From contig JACPCR010000074.1 in NCBI GenBank assembly GCA_016179685.1, positions 1 through 64,000 of the forward strand: 64,000 nt of DNA, given 5' to 3'. Position 1 is the first letter of the stretch, and each line of letters starts with the position of its first letter. Shown here in pieces: positions 24,804 to 33,349 of the stretch. The DNA is from Planctomycetota bacterium (GTDB lineage: Bacteria > Planctomycetota > PUPC01 > JACPCR01). Both the position numbers and the translations under genes were made by a program. The notes under the pieces were generated by a model. The model saw only the letters and a program-made list of their open reading frames with translations. It ran no database searches and was not told the DNA's origin.

Positions 24804-25850
24804 ATGGGTATTTATTTCATTCGGGCACTGTTTGCATTGATCTTTGCCGGCGTCGGATGGCAGGCGGGGGTCTCCCTTCATTCCGATGCCATGGAAGGCT
24901 TTTGGACCTCGGTGAAGATGACTCCGCCACCGCTGCACTGGTGCATTCTTGCGTCCGTCGGGCTGTATCTGGTCATGCTGGCGTTCGAGGTTGGCGTGGG
25001 GCACGTCGCCATTTCCACCATCTCCGCGGTGGTGTTCGGGCTCATCGTCGGCTTTATCATCGCCAACCTTTCCTACAGCGTCGTCAGCCTCTTCTTGACC
25101 CAGGACCAGGAGGCGAAGTTCGGGGTGGTGTTCCGGCTCATCCTGGGCGCGGTCTTCTGCTATCTGGGAGTGGCGACCATCTACAAGACGAGGGACCGTT
25201 TCAACTTCATCATTCCCTACGTGGAGTTCCGGAAGGAGCAGCGCGGCCCAAATCCCATCGTGCTGGACACCAGCAGCATCATCGACGGGCGGGTAGCGGA
25301 CATCGCCGAGACGGGCTTTCTGGACGTCCCTATCATCATTCCGCGCTTCGTGCTCGACGAGCTTCAATCCATCGCCGATTCGGAGGACAAGCTCAAGCGG
25401 GTCCGCGGGCGACGAGGGCTGGACATTCTGAACCGGCTGCGGCACAGCCAGCAGGTCGCCATCGAGATTCGGGACAGCCACCTGGACGTCCGTGAGTCGG
25501 TGGATGCCCGCCTGATCCATCTGGCCAAGCGCATCCACGGCCGAATTGTGACGAATGATTCGCCTCTGGAGAAGATCGCTCAGCTTCAGGGTGTGGATAT
25601 CTTGAATATCAATGACTTGGCCAATGCGCTCCGACCGGTCTTCATCCCGGGCGAAGAGATCGATATCAAGCTCATCAAGCCGGGGGAAGGGCCGGGCCAG
25701 GCGGTCGGCTACCTCGAGGATGGGACGATGGTGGTGATCGAGAACGCCGGGAACAAGGTCGGATCCGTGGCCCGCGCCGTGATCACCAGCGTGCTCCAGA
25801 GGAGCAGCGGGCGGATGATCTTCGGCAAGGCCAAGACACCGGTCGAGTGA
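24804..25850 (+). CDS. Membrane-anchored PIN/TRAM domain protein (YacL-like)
   Basis: Protein of 348 residues. Four hydrophobic segments (about 5-22, 47-63, 68-98 and 105-127) precede a PIN domain that starts PIVLDTSSIIDGRVADIAE (151-169), with acids D155 and D161 and the later TNDSPLEK. A C-terminal TRAM domain (about 290-345) ends ARAVITSVLQRSSGRMIFG. This is the YacL arrangement, commonly found next to ispD as it is here. PIN domains are Mg-dependent ribonucleases and TRAM binds RNA; the substrate of YacL-type proteins is not known to me. GAAAGG lies five bases before the ATG. The ispD gene begins 18 bases after its stop. Confidence 0.9.
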   Translation: MGIYFIRALFALIFAGVGWQAGVSLHSDAMEGFWTSVKMTPPPLHWCILASVGLYLVMLAFEVGVGHVAISTISAVVFGLIVGFIIANLSYSVVSLFLTQDQEAKFGVVFRLILGAVFCYLGVATIYKTRDRFNFIIPYVEFRKEQRGPNPIVLDTSSIIDGRVADIAETGFLDVPIIIPRFVLDELQSIADSEDKLKRVRGRRGLDILNRLRHSQQVAIEIRDSHLDVRESVDARLIHLAKRIHGRIVTNDSPLEKIAQLQGVDILNINDLANALRPVFIPGEEIDIKLIKPGEGPGQAVGYLEDGTMVVIENAGNKVGSVARAVITSVLQRSSGRMIFGKAKTPVE

Positions 25851-25868
25851 GCCAGTTGGCGGTGTGAA

Positions 25869-26645
25869 ATGCCGGCGGGAATTTCCAAAACCCATCCAGT
25901 TGCTCAAGTGCCCGAGGTGGAGCGTTCCCCGGCAGACCCAGTTTCCGTTCAGCCGTTCATGGGGCTCGTCCTCGTCGCGGCGGGCGAGAGCCGGAGACTG
26001 CAACTCGGCGAGCGCAAGCCCTACCTCGACCTGGCAGGCAGGCCCGTTTTTCTTCGGGCCCTCGATCGTTTTTCCGGGCACGATTTTTTCCGCCAGAAGG
26101 TGCTGGTGCTCAATGTGAAGGATCGGGGGAAGGTGGAAGAGCAATGGGGTGAGGAGCTCGAGCGGCTCGGCGTGGGGCCGATCGTCGTGGGCGGAGCGAC
26201 TCGCCAGGCCTCTGTGCGCAAAGGCGTCGAAGCCCTGGACGCGGCGTGCACTTGGGTGGCCATCCATGATGCGGTGAGGCCTTTCGTGCGGGCGGACCAG
26301 GTGGCCGCGCTGGCGGCGTGCGCGCGGGCGGGAAATACGGCGATCCTGGCCGTGCCGGTCAAAGAGACGATCAAGGAAAGCGGAGACGGACGCGTCATCG
26401 GCCGCACAGTCCCACGGGCTTCCCTTTGGGCGGCTCAGACGCCACAGGTGTTTCCTCGGGCCACCTATCTGGAAGTGACCCTCCGCGCCGAAGCGGAAGG
26501 TTGGGAGGTGACCGACGACGCTCAACTCTTCGAGATGGCCGGACTGCCGGTCTCGCTGGTGGAGGGGAGCACCGACAATTTCAAGATCACGACTGAGGCG
26601 GACTGGCGGATGGCTCAGGCGCTGGCGGCGGCTGGCGTGGGTTAA
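25869..26645 (+). CDS. ispD: 2-C-methyl-D-erythritol 4-phosphate cytidylyltransferase
   Basis: Third enzyme of the MEP isoprenoid pathway, making CDP-methylerythritol from MEP and CTP. The nucleotide-binding start GLVLVAAGESRRL, the lysine in ERKPYLDL, the signature VAIHDAVRPFV and the late TDDAQLFE are all present. The frame from 25869 gives 258 residues with about 30 unneeded residues. A start at 25959 (MGLVLVAAG) gives 228, the family norm. Neither has a clear ribosome site. Organisation after the PIN/TRAM gene matches the widespread yacL-ispD pairing. The ispF gene that often follows is absent here. Confidence 0.92.
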   Translation: MPAGISKTHPVAQVPEVERSPADPVSVQPFMGLVLVAAGESRRLQLGERKPYLDLAGRPVFLRALDRFSGHDFFRQKVLVLNVKDRGKVEEQWGEELERLGVGPIVVGGATRQASVRKGVEALDAACTWVAIHDAVRPFVRADQVAALAACARAGNTAILAVPVKETIKESGDGRVIGRTVPRASLWAAQTPQVFPRATYLEVTLRAEAEGWEVTDDAQLFEMAGLPVSLVEGSTDNFKITTEADWRMAQALAAAGVG

Positions 26646-26671
26646 AAAGTTACAAATTTTGGAACGGCCCC

Positions 26672-26699
26672 TTGCAGCTTTCGATTACGGGGTTATCAT
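26672..26699 (+). promoter_or_regulatory. Candidate sigma-70 promoter for the outer-membrane barrel gene
   Basis: TTGCAG (26672-26677) and TATCAT (26694-26699) are separated by 16 bases. Both are close to consensus, in a locally AT-rich 140-base gap. This would give a leader of about 100 bases before the GTG at 26808. Confidence 0.45.
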
Positions 26700-26807
26700 A
26701 AAGGCCATCTTGCGGGCGAATGGGGGCACTGCGCGTTTCACCTTTCAGGCGCGGCAGGCCGATCCCTTCAAAGCAGTTAACCATCCATGGCCAAGGAGGT
26801 TGTTCCT

Positions 26808-28301
26808 GTGTGCACATCTCTGCGTGCGGTGTTCGTCGCGTGCGGCCTGGCGCTGACCGCGCTTCCGGTCCAGGCCCAGGTGACTATCGAGGGAGAACTG
26901 GCCTTCCACTCGGTCTATCGGGACAACGTTTATGATTTTCTGGATCGCCGGGTGATCGTGGGCGGAGAGGCAGGCCGGGATGATGCTCATTTCTATGATT
27001 CCCAGCTCAATTTGAATTTCACCGCCAGCCTCACGGGCAACGTGTCCGTGGTGGCCGGATTGCAGTCCAATTTCCTCTGGGGCATGGATGACCGGGCGGG
27101 CTCTTTCAATCCGACGAACCGGTCCGCCCCCGACGTTCGTCTCGCCTACGTCGAATTGAAGGAATTCATCTGGCCGCAGCTCACCGCTCGGCTGGGCCTG
27201 CAGTCCCTGGCCTACGATCTTCGCGGGGACGGCAACGAGTTTTTCCTGAACACGGACGAACGGGAGAACCGGCGCTGGCTTCAATCGGACACGGCGTTTG
27301 ACAATCAATCGGCGACGACGACGAACGTATCGAGTGCGGGTTTTGGGCTGGCCCCCACGGACGCGGGCGGCACGACACCGGTCATTGGCGACGTGAACTC
27401 GAGCGCGGCCGGCGCGGTGAAATTCACGTGGGACGCCGATCCCGTCTTTCTGGACTTGTTTGCGGCGAAGCTTGAGGAAAGCGCGGGGTCGTTGAATCCG
27501 AACTTCACCCGCGACGATCATGACGCGTACGGCCTGGTGATTGACCTCTTAATGGGAGAGAACAGCCTGATGCGGGCGCACATCATTTACTTCCACAACG
27601 AGGCCTTTGCCGCGTCGAACGGCAACATCAGCATCTACGAATTCGGCGTCGGCCTGTCCTACCTCTTCGACGTCGGCAACCCGCTCGAGGTGTTCGGCGA
27701 GTTCGGATACCAGCTCGGAGATTTCGGGACCAACGCGGACGCGGCGGGCAATCGGTTCGACGTGGACCAGGATGCTTATGCGTTTCTCGTCGGGATCAAG
27801 TACACCTTCGAAAACCTCACGTATGCGCCCTGGTTCGAGTTCTCCTACACCCATTTTACGGCCGATGACGACAGCACGGATGCGGACCAGGAGGCCTGGG
27901 TGCCGTACGGGGACATCGATGACACGCTGATCTTCGAGGAGAACCATTACGGCCTGGGCGTGAATTCCGGATATACCGCGGCGAAAGCCAAGACGGGCTT
28001 CAAGCCCTCAGAGGAGACGGCGATTTCCTTTATCTTTGGCTACTTCTGGGCGACAGAAGAGAAGTTCCAGAGGCTGCAGGCCGGCGCTTTGCGCCAGTTG
28101 GATTACGATACCCTGGTGGGATGGGAGATGGACCTGGCGGCCACCTGGGACTATACGGAGGACCTGACCTTCCGGATTGCGGTCGGATTTTTCGCCGCCG
28201 AGGACTTTCTGGATGACGCGGTCGACGGCGGTGGTGCGGGCAGCACGATCGACGCGGACAACGCGCTTCTGTTCGACATCGGCCTCAACGCCAGGTTCTG
28301 A
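26808..28301 (+). CDS. Outer-membrane beta-barrel (porin-like) protein
   Basis: Protein of 497 residues with a signal peptide (CTSLRAVFVACGLALTALPV, cleavage after QA). Alternating hydrophobic strands follow, many with aromatic girdle residues, and the C-terminus is Phe (LLFDIGLNARF), the usual Bam recognition signal. The mature chain is acidic and rich in Asn, Asp and Gly. It resembles alginate-export/porin-type barrels of 16 or more strands but I cannot name a family. I prefer the GTG at 26808 because AAGGAGG lies eight bases upstream and the resulting signal peptide is standard. The ATG at 26787 would put the ribosome site inside the gene. A hairpin follows the stop. Confidence 0.78.
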   Translation: MCTSLRAVFVACGLALTALPVQAQVTIEGELAFHSVYRDNVYDFLDRRVIVGGEAGRDDAHFYDSQLNLNFTASLTGNVSVVAGLQSNFLWGMDDRAGSFNPTNRSAPDVRLAYVELKEFIWPQLTARLGLQSLAYDLRGDGNEFFLNTDERENRRWLQSDTAFDNQSATTTNVSSAGFGLAPTDAGGTTPVIGDVNSSAAGAVKFTWDADPVFLDLFAAKLEESAGSLNPNFTRDDHDAYGLVIDLLMGENSLMRAHIIYFHNEAFAASNGNISIYEFGVGLSYLFDVGNPLEVFGEFGYQLGDFGTNADAAGNRFDVDQDAYAFLVGIKYTFENLTYAPWFEFSYTHFTADDDSTDADQEAWVPYGDIDDTLIFEENHYGLGVNSGYTAAKAKTGFKPSEETAISFIFGYFWATEEKFQRLQAGALRQLDYDTLVGWEMDLAATWDYTEDLTFRIAVGFFAAEDFLDDAVDGGGAGSTIDADNALLFDIGLNARF

Positions 28302-28308
28302 TGCGAAT

Positions 28309-28329
28309 GAGGAAGCGAAACGCTTTCTC
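28309..28329. terminator. Hairpin just after the barrel gene
   Basis: GAGGAAGCG-AAA-CGCTTTCTC pairs with a single wobble and begins eight bases after the stop codon of the barrel gene. The AAGCG core resembles the palindrome family. No T tract follows. Confidence 0.5.
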
Positions 28330-28362
28330 GGGAATGAGGCCCTTTTCTGGCTGCATCCACAA

Positions 28363-29562
28363 ATGAGCGTCCGAACGTCTGGGAGCGCCAGCCTGCCTGC
28401 CGCGGCGCGCATCCCAACGGGATGCCTGTGGGAGGCTCGCTTCCTCCTGGGCCTCTATTGGGGGCTGGGATCAATTCTTGTGCCCGTGATGGACGCCACC
28501 GCGGGCCCGAAGCAAGTGACGGTGGTCGTTTACGCTGCTTACGGCTCCCCTCGGGTCCTGTACGTCAGCGGGCGCGCTCTAGAGAAAAAGTCGCAGAAAC
28601 CACCGAGCCCGAATGACTCCGCCGTGTCCAACCTCTGTCGGTCACTGCGCGATCTCGAATCGGACGAGATTCCAGGACTCCGGCTTCAAGTGAAGGCGTG
28701 CGGGCAAAGCACGGAGGTGGCGACGGATTCCGACGGGTTGTTCGAGGCCTCCCTGGCGGCGGGGCCCGGCGGCGAATTCACGGACAGCACGCCTCCCCAG
28801 GTTGAGATGGCCGTCGTCGAGGGCCAGAAGAAGGTCCGCCCGAGCCGAACGACCGTCTCGGCGGTCATTCTGCGGCCGGGGACGATCGTTCTCCTGAGCG
28901 ACGTGGACGACACGGTGGTGGACTCGCAGGTGACGCGCAAGGCCATTCTGGTCTACCGTTCGTTCCTGAAGAACGCCGCCGAGTTGAAGCCCATCCCGGG
29001 TGTTTCGAGGCTTTATCGAGGCCTGGCCCGGTCCCCGGGCGTATGCCCTGCGGTCTTCTACCTCTCGGGCAGCCCCGCCGGTTTTTTCGGCCGCCTCCGC
29101 CACTATCTGGAACTGCACGAGTTCCCTCCGGGGCCCCTGCTGCTGAAGAACCTCGGGCCGGGCGGAGACTCTTTGCGGGATCAGAAGAATTACAAGGGAC
29201 GGCATCTGCGGAAGCTGGCGGAGCGCCTTCCGGGCGTGCAGTTTCTGCTCTTTGGCGACAGCGGAGAATCCGACCCCGAAATCTACTCGGCGTTCCGGCA
29301 GGAGCATCCGGAACAGGTGGCCGGGATTTTCATCCGCCGGGTAGAAGCGAAGCCGAAGTCGCAGCCTGTGCCCGACGGGGTGCTGCGCACGGAAGACGCG
29401 TTCGAAGCGGCCCGGCATCTCGTCCGGATGGGCCTATTGGGCCGGGACGAGGCGCAGGCGGTCGGCCAGGAGGTCTCGGGCGGAACGCCCCTCCCTGAGG
29501 AGTGGAAGGAGGCGCTGGAGGAAGCGGTGCGGAACGGTCCGGACGGCGGGTCAGGGCGCTAA
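28363..29562 (+). CDS. App1/DUF2183 family phosphatase, probably exported
   Basis: Protein of 399 residues. A hydrophobic segment (about 26-44, FLLGLYWGLGSILVPVMDA) behind an Arg-containing start suggests a signal peptide. An N-terminal beta-domain (50-170) precedes the HAD-type catalytic core: LLSDVDDTVVDSQV (178-190) holds the DxDxT nucleophile D180/D182, YLSGSP is motif II and LFGDSGESDPEIY motif III. This is the DUF2183 domain of yeast App1, a Mg-dependent phosphatidate phosphatase; bacterial members act on unknown, probably lipid, phosphates. The first in-frame ATG after the barrel gene's stop is 28363; longer readings would overlap that gene. It is probably co-expressed with the barrel. 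Confidence 0.8.
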   Translation: MSVRTSGSASLPAAARIPTGCLWEARFLLGLYWGLGSILVPVMDATAGPKQVTVVVYAAYGSPRVLYVSGRALEKKSQKPPSPNDSAVSNLCRSLRDLESDEIPGLRLQVKACGQSTEVATDSDGLFEASLAAGPGGEFTDSTPPQVEMAVVEGQKKVRPSRTTVSAVILRPGTIVLLSDVDDTVVDSQVTRKAILVYRSFLKNAAELKPIPGVSRLYRGLARSPGVCPAVFYLSGSPAGFFGRLRHYLELHEFPPGPLLLKNLGPGGDSLRDQKNYKGRHLRKLAERLPGVQFLLFGDSGESDPEIYSAFRQEHPEQVAGIFIRRVEAKPKSQPVPDGVLRTEDAFEAARHLVRMGLLGRDEAQAVGQEVSGGTPLPEEWKEALEEAVRNGPDGGSGR

Positions 29563-29596
29563 CCGGCATGACTCATCTGTGAATGCCGTGCATGAC

Positions 29597-29875
29597 CTAC
29601 CTCTCGACAGCGGGCGTTGAATCCTGTCGCGCTTCGGGCCCTTCCGTGATGTACAGGGGACTGGGGGAAACCTCGACGAACACGAAACCGCCGCGGGGAT
29701 GAAGCGGGACGTCTTCTCCGACAAGATTGCAGGCCTTGACCACGTTGGGGCCAGCCTTCAATCGGTACTCTTTCTTCCCCTCCAGGGACCAGGCGCATCG
29801 GACCAGTCGCCGGTCACGCCCCATGAACGGGTACACGAAGAGACCGAACTTCCCAGCGTTGGATTCGGTCTTTAT
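29597..29875 (-). pseudogene. Possible 3' remnant of a secreted or carbohydrate-active gene
   Basis: On the minus strand a 90-residue stretch reads like the end of a larger protein. It has basic and aromatic strands (GKFGLFVYPFMGRDRR, EYRLKAGPNVVKACNLVG) and closes with FVFVEVSPSPLYITEG. A closing ...SPLYI.. strand with this composition is often seen at the C-terminus of beta-rich glycan-active or secreted PVC proteins (from memory). Upstream of about 29875 the similarity-like texture stops and no start is evident. The base composition is less GC-rich than neighbours. It may be a degraded gene or a chance frame. Confidence 0.35.
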
Positions 29876-29990
29876 ACCGCTCCCCGGGATTGCCCATTGG
29901 CTCGGGCGATGTGCGGGTGGATTCTTAAACTGGTGTAATAGTTCCGCGGCACGGTGACACGGTGGCATGAAGAAGAGAGGGGGCATGGTT

Positions 29991-31109
29991 ATGGCAAGAA
30001 TCGAGGTTCTGCAGGCGCATGTCCTCTATGAGAACCCGAAGCCTCACGTGCATAGCCGGCACGGCTATTTTCCCGGTGTGATTCGGCTCCCTTCCGGCGA
30101 ACTGCTCGCCCTTTTCGTTATCGGGGAGGCCTTTGAATCGCCCGACCAGACCACCTATGTTTCTCGTTCCCAAGACCTCGGCAGGACTTGGAAACTCCAA
30201 GGCCCGTTGTACGACAAGTCCGAGGACTCTTTCCCTACCAGCGATTATTTGAAGCCGCAGCTTCTCCGAGATGGAACCCTGATCGCCCTCGGATACCGTT
30301 TTCATCGAAAGGACCCCGAATCGTCAATCGCTGTTCCAGGGACCGACGGCATCCTGCCGGGCGATGACATCGTTTCTTTTTCCAGCGATGAGGGCCACAC
30401 CTGGACCGTCCCTCAAGCGATCCCTCGCACGACGCCGGAATTGCTGGAGATTCCCAGCCGTTGCCTGCAGCTTCGGTCCGGGGACATCGTCGCGACCGCG
30501 GGCTTGTTCAAGCTGCCGGACGGTACGAATCCGAGTGGGCAGTTTGGGGTGCTGCTCCGGAGCAAGGATGGCGGGAAGACGTGGAACGACACGGTGCATT
30601 TTTTTGAAAGTTCGACGCGAACCATAGCCGCATGGGAATCGCACATCTGTGAGATGCAGGATGGCAGGCTCGTAGCCATCTGCTGGGCATACGATGTGAT
30701 TGCTCGCCGGAGCCTGCCCAATCCAGTCAGCGTTTCGCACGACAACGGCGTCACGTGGTCCCAGCCCGTGGATACGGGCCATACCGGACAGTCCGCCAAT
30801 CTCCTCTGGCTCGGCGGAGACCTCTTGCTGAGCATCCATTGTCATCGGGGAGAGGACGTTGGCCTATATGTCCGGCTCGTGGATTTCAGCAAGGATCTTT
30901 GGAATGTCATAGAAGAGACGGTCATTGGGGGGACTTCCTGCGGGCAGCAAACCAGGTCGGGGCAAAAGTTCCACGAGTTGGCCAAGGCTCTTCGCTTTGG
31001 TCAGGCTTCCTTACTTCGGCTCGACCATGGAGAGATTCTCGCCACGCACTGGGCGGTGATCGAGGGACAGGGCAAGATCCTGTCGCACCGGCTGCGCGTC
31101 AGAGAGTGA
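29991..31109 (+). CDS. Sialidase-family BNR/Asp-box repeat protein
   Basis: Protein of 372 residues without a signal peptide, built as a six-bladed propeller of the sialidase superfamily. Four Asp boxes are visible: SRSQDLGRTW (58-67), SFSSDEGHTW, LRSKDGGKTW and SVSHDNGVTW. The start region YFPGVIRLPSGELLALF is typical. I cannot identify the full arginine triad and nucleophilic Tyr/Glu pair of true sialidases, so hydrolysis of sialic acids is not established. Relatives in PVC bacteria are widespread and unassigned. The ATG at 29991 has GAGGGGG seven bases upstream; ATGs at 29967 and 29985 are alternatives. It converges with a Gfo/Idh/MocA oxidoreductase, a frequent companion of glycan genes. 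Confidence 0.78.
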   Translation: MARIEVLQAHVLYENPKPHVHSRHGYFPGVIRLPSGELLALFVIGEAFESPDQTTYVSRSQDLGRTWKLQGPLYDKSEDSFPTSDYLKPQLLRDGTLIALGYRFHRKDPESSIAVPGTDGILPGDDIVSFSSDEGHTWTVPQAIPRTTPELLEIPSRCLQLRSGDIVATAGLFKLPDGTNPSGQFGVLLRSKDGGKTWNDTVHFFESSTRTIAAWESHICEMQDGRLVAICWAYDVIARRSLPNPVSVSHDNGVTWSQPVDTGHTGQSANLLWLGGDLLLSIHCHRGEDVGLYVRLVDFSKDLWNVIEETVIGGTSCGQQTRSGQKFHELAKALRFGQASLLRLDHGEILATHWAVIEGQGKILSHRLRVRE

Positions 31110-31235
31110 AGCAGATGATGCACCGACTCTCTTCAGGGCCTGGGGGGCCGCGGGAGGAGAAGTGGTCCCCTCCGCTGGCTGGCGTATCCGAACCTTCTGA
31201 CCCGAGCCGTACTCGTTCGCTCCTCCGGCGGCTGG

Positions 31236-32285
31236 CTAAAACTCCACCGTCTTGCCGGTTTCGGAGCTTTCCACCGCCGCATAGGCGATTCGGACCGAGT
31301 TGAGGTTGTCGCGCCCGCTGGTCTCGGGCTCCCGGTTCTCCGCCAAGGCCTGCATCATCTCGCCCATGCTCCCTCCAAAGGCGTCCGGAAACCACGTGCC
31401 CTGTATCTGGAAGACCTGGTACTCCGGCTGGTCTTTGAACTGGACCGTCAGCTCGGACTGGTTGACCGCGATCGATCCGTGAGTGCCGTCCAGATACCAG
31501 TCGTAGCTGCGCAGCTTGGGGACCTGGATGATGTTATTGAAATGGAGCGTGGTCATCACCTGAGCGGAGGGCTCGTACTCGAGAAGAATGGTGAAAATCA
31601 TGGGAGAGACCGCGTTCTGGCCAGGCATGCGGGTGGTGGTCGCCTTGATGCGGAGAGGGTTGCGGCCCGTGAAGTATCGGCTCAGATCGATATAGTGGAT
31701 GCCATGGTCGATGATGTTGAAGTTCTCGAGCGCGACGAACCACGATCCGGCTCGGTCCTGGAAGCTTCGGTTCACGTGCATGACGCTGTAGACGTGGCCG
31801 ATGACGCCGCGGCTGACGAGGAGCTTCGCGGCGCGATGCGCCGGCGCCCATCGGGCCTGCTGGTTGATCATCAGCTTGACGCCCGCTTTCTCGCAAAGGT
31901 CCACCATCGTGGTCGCATCCTTCCAGTTCATGGCGAACGGCTTCTGGCTGAGGACCGGCTTTCGGGCCGCGGCGATCTTCTCGATGACCGGAAGCCGCTG
32001 ATTGGCATGGACCGCCAAGTCCACCACGTCCACATCCGGGTTCTCGAGGACGCAGCGGATGTCGGTGCTGCCCGCCGGGATGCCCCAGCGTTCCCGCGTC
32101 CTGCGCACCGCCTCCTCGCTGATGTCCGTGCACGCGACGACGCGGTAGCCGAATTTCTGGTAGGCGGGCAGGTGCGCCCCATTCAGGATGCCGCCACAAC
32201 CGATGACGCCGATGCGGTAGTCCTTCTTGGCCGGCGGCCGCGGCTGGTAGTCCTCGGGCCTGAGTTCGATGCTGGACATCGTCAT
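31236..32285 (-). CDS. Gfo/Idh/MocA family oxidoreductase
   Basis: NAD(P)-dependent dehydrogenase of 349 residues. The Rossmann start is YRIGVIGCGGILNGAHLPAY (about 20-39), and a SQKPFAMNW stretch carries the EKP-type lysine with E replaced by Q. A HGIHYIDLSRYF segment supplies the conserved histidine of the catalytic region. Substrate unknown; sugar or polyol likely. AGAGG lies six bases before the ATG at 32285; an ATG six bases further in is possible. It shares the family, not the close sequence, with 4742-5788. A sugar-related role with the neighbouring sialidase-like gene is inference. Confidence 0.87.
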   Translation of the reverse strand: MTMSSIELRPEDYQPRPPAKKDYRIGVIGCGGILNGAHLPAYQKFGYRVVACTDISEEAVRRTRERWGIPAGSTDIRCVLENPDVDVVDLAVHANQRLPVIEKIAAARKPVLSQKPFAMNWKDATTMVDLCEKAGVKLMINQQARWAPAHRAAKLLVSRGVIGHVYSVMHVNRSFQDRAGSWFVALENFNIIDHGIHYIDLSRYFTGRNPLRIKATTTRMPGQNAVSPMIFTILLEYEPSAQVMTTLHFNNIIQVPKLRSYDWYLDGTHGSIAVNQSELTVQFKDQPEYQVFQIQGTWFPDAFGGSMGEMMQALAENREPETSGRDNLNSVRIAYAAVESSETGKTVEF

Positions 32286-32753
32286 GCTTTTCCTCTCAAA
32301 TGACAAAGGGGTTGAAATCGAGAAAGGGAACGGCCGTTTGAGTCCCAGACGGTCATTTCTCCGCGCCCACGACGTGGGCAACCGGCGGAGAAGTTAAAAG
32401 GTGTCCCGCCAGACTTGTCCCAGTAGGAGGCGGGTCAGGTGTCAGTTGACTCCTGGCACCTTTCCGAGCCATGCTGGGTTTGCGGGCTTCGCCCGCCTCA
32501 AAAGGGATGCGCCGTTGCGCAGCGCAGCATCCCGTTGGGAGGCACGGAGGTACGGCGCGTTGAGCCCTTCTTGTATCAACCCTTGAGGGAGCCTGCAAGG
32601 GCACACCTGATCCACGACTGGGGTGAATTTTTCAAGTTCGGGTTGCGAAGCGTCGAGAAAGTTTATTTATTTACGTTCCTTTCAGGTGGCCGGCCAGCGT
32701 TCGGGGCGGTGTTTTCCCCTGCGACGGCACCTTTTCATGGGAGGAACAGGGAA
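32286..32753. other. Intergenic region with short palindromes
   Basis: About 470 bases between divergent genes. Visible items are an imperfect inverted repeat GGTGTCAG/CTGGCACC (about 32437-32461), a GCGGGC-TTC-GCCCGC hairpin near 32480, and a second GC-rich copy of CATCCCGTTGGGA near 32528. An AT-rich stretch (TTTATTTATTTACG) near 32660 may hold the promoter of the acidic protein. No gene is supported. Confidence 0.5.
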
Positions 32754-33113
32754 ATGAAAATGATGCCTTCAGTTGCTCTGTGGCGGGGCGGGTCCCTGAA
32801 GGAAACCCTACCGCCGGTCTCCTGGGAATTGGGGCCCCGCCGTGGCCCGAAGCGGGAAGAGGGGGAAGAGGAAGAAGAGCTTGAGAATCTCGAAGAGGAA
32901 GAGGAAGACCTCGAAGAGGAAGAGGAGGAAGAGGAGGCGTGGGAGGAGGAAGAAAAGGGGCAGGGGGAGGACGTTGACGAAGAGCCCGAAGAAGAGGAGA
33001 TGGACGAAGAATTGGAGGACGAGGACATCGACGAGGACATCGACGAGGACATCGACGAGGACATCGACGATCTGGATGAAGATGGGGACTTCGATTCGTA
33101 CGGGGACGAGTGA
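32754..33113 (+). CDS. Small, extremely acidic low-complexity protein
   Basis: Protein of 119 residues. About 35 ordinary residues are followed by about 85 of which roughly 60 are Asp or Glu: long Glu runs, then a DIDEDIDEDIDEDID tail and a DFDSYGDE end. The tail is encoded by four tandem copies of GACATCGACGAG (33024-33071). A very good ribosome site (GGAGGAACAGGGAA) precedes the ATG, which argues that it is translated. No domain is recognisable. Acidic tails of this kind bind cations, basic proteins or nucleic-acid-binding proteins in known systems, but nothing here shows which. On the opposite strand the same bases give a meaningless poly-Ser frame. It is flanked by intergenic DNA on both sides. 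Confidence 0.65.
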   Translation: MKMMPSVALWRGGSLKETLPPVSWELGPRRGPKREEGEEEEELENLEEEEEDLEEEEEEEEAWEEEEKGQGEDVDEEPEEEEMDEELEDEDIDEDIDEDIDEDIDDLDEDGDFDSYGDE

Positions 33114-33349
33114 ACCATGGGATGCGGAAGTTCGGTCTGCCGCGCTCGTACGCTGTTAGCCCGCATTTCTCACACGACGTGTTCGAAATGTGCCCTTCGG
33201 GCTTCGGCTCGAACGACTTGCGCCATTCTCGTTCAGGGCAAACCCGGATCGAGGTGCCAGGAAGGCCGCGTTGAAATGACTTGCTGCACAGGCGGATATC
33301 GCGTGTACTCTTTCAGTTTGTGAGAAGTCCGGATTGGGGCCTCGCTTCG

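Noticed and set aside
24780..26525. Minus-strand frame of 581 codons opposite the PIN/TRAM and ispD genes
   Set aside because: It spans two well-supported plus-strand genes and their gap, with shadow-type composition.
32735..33166. Minus-strand poly-serine frame opposite the acidic protein
   Set aside because: It is the mirror of GAG/GAC-rich codons, without ribosome site or context.
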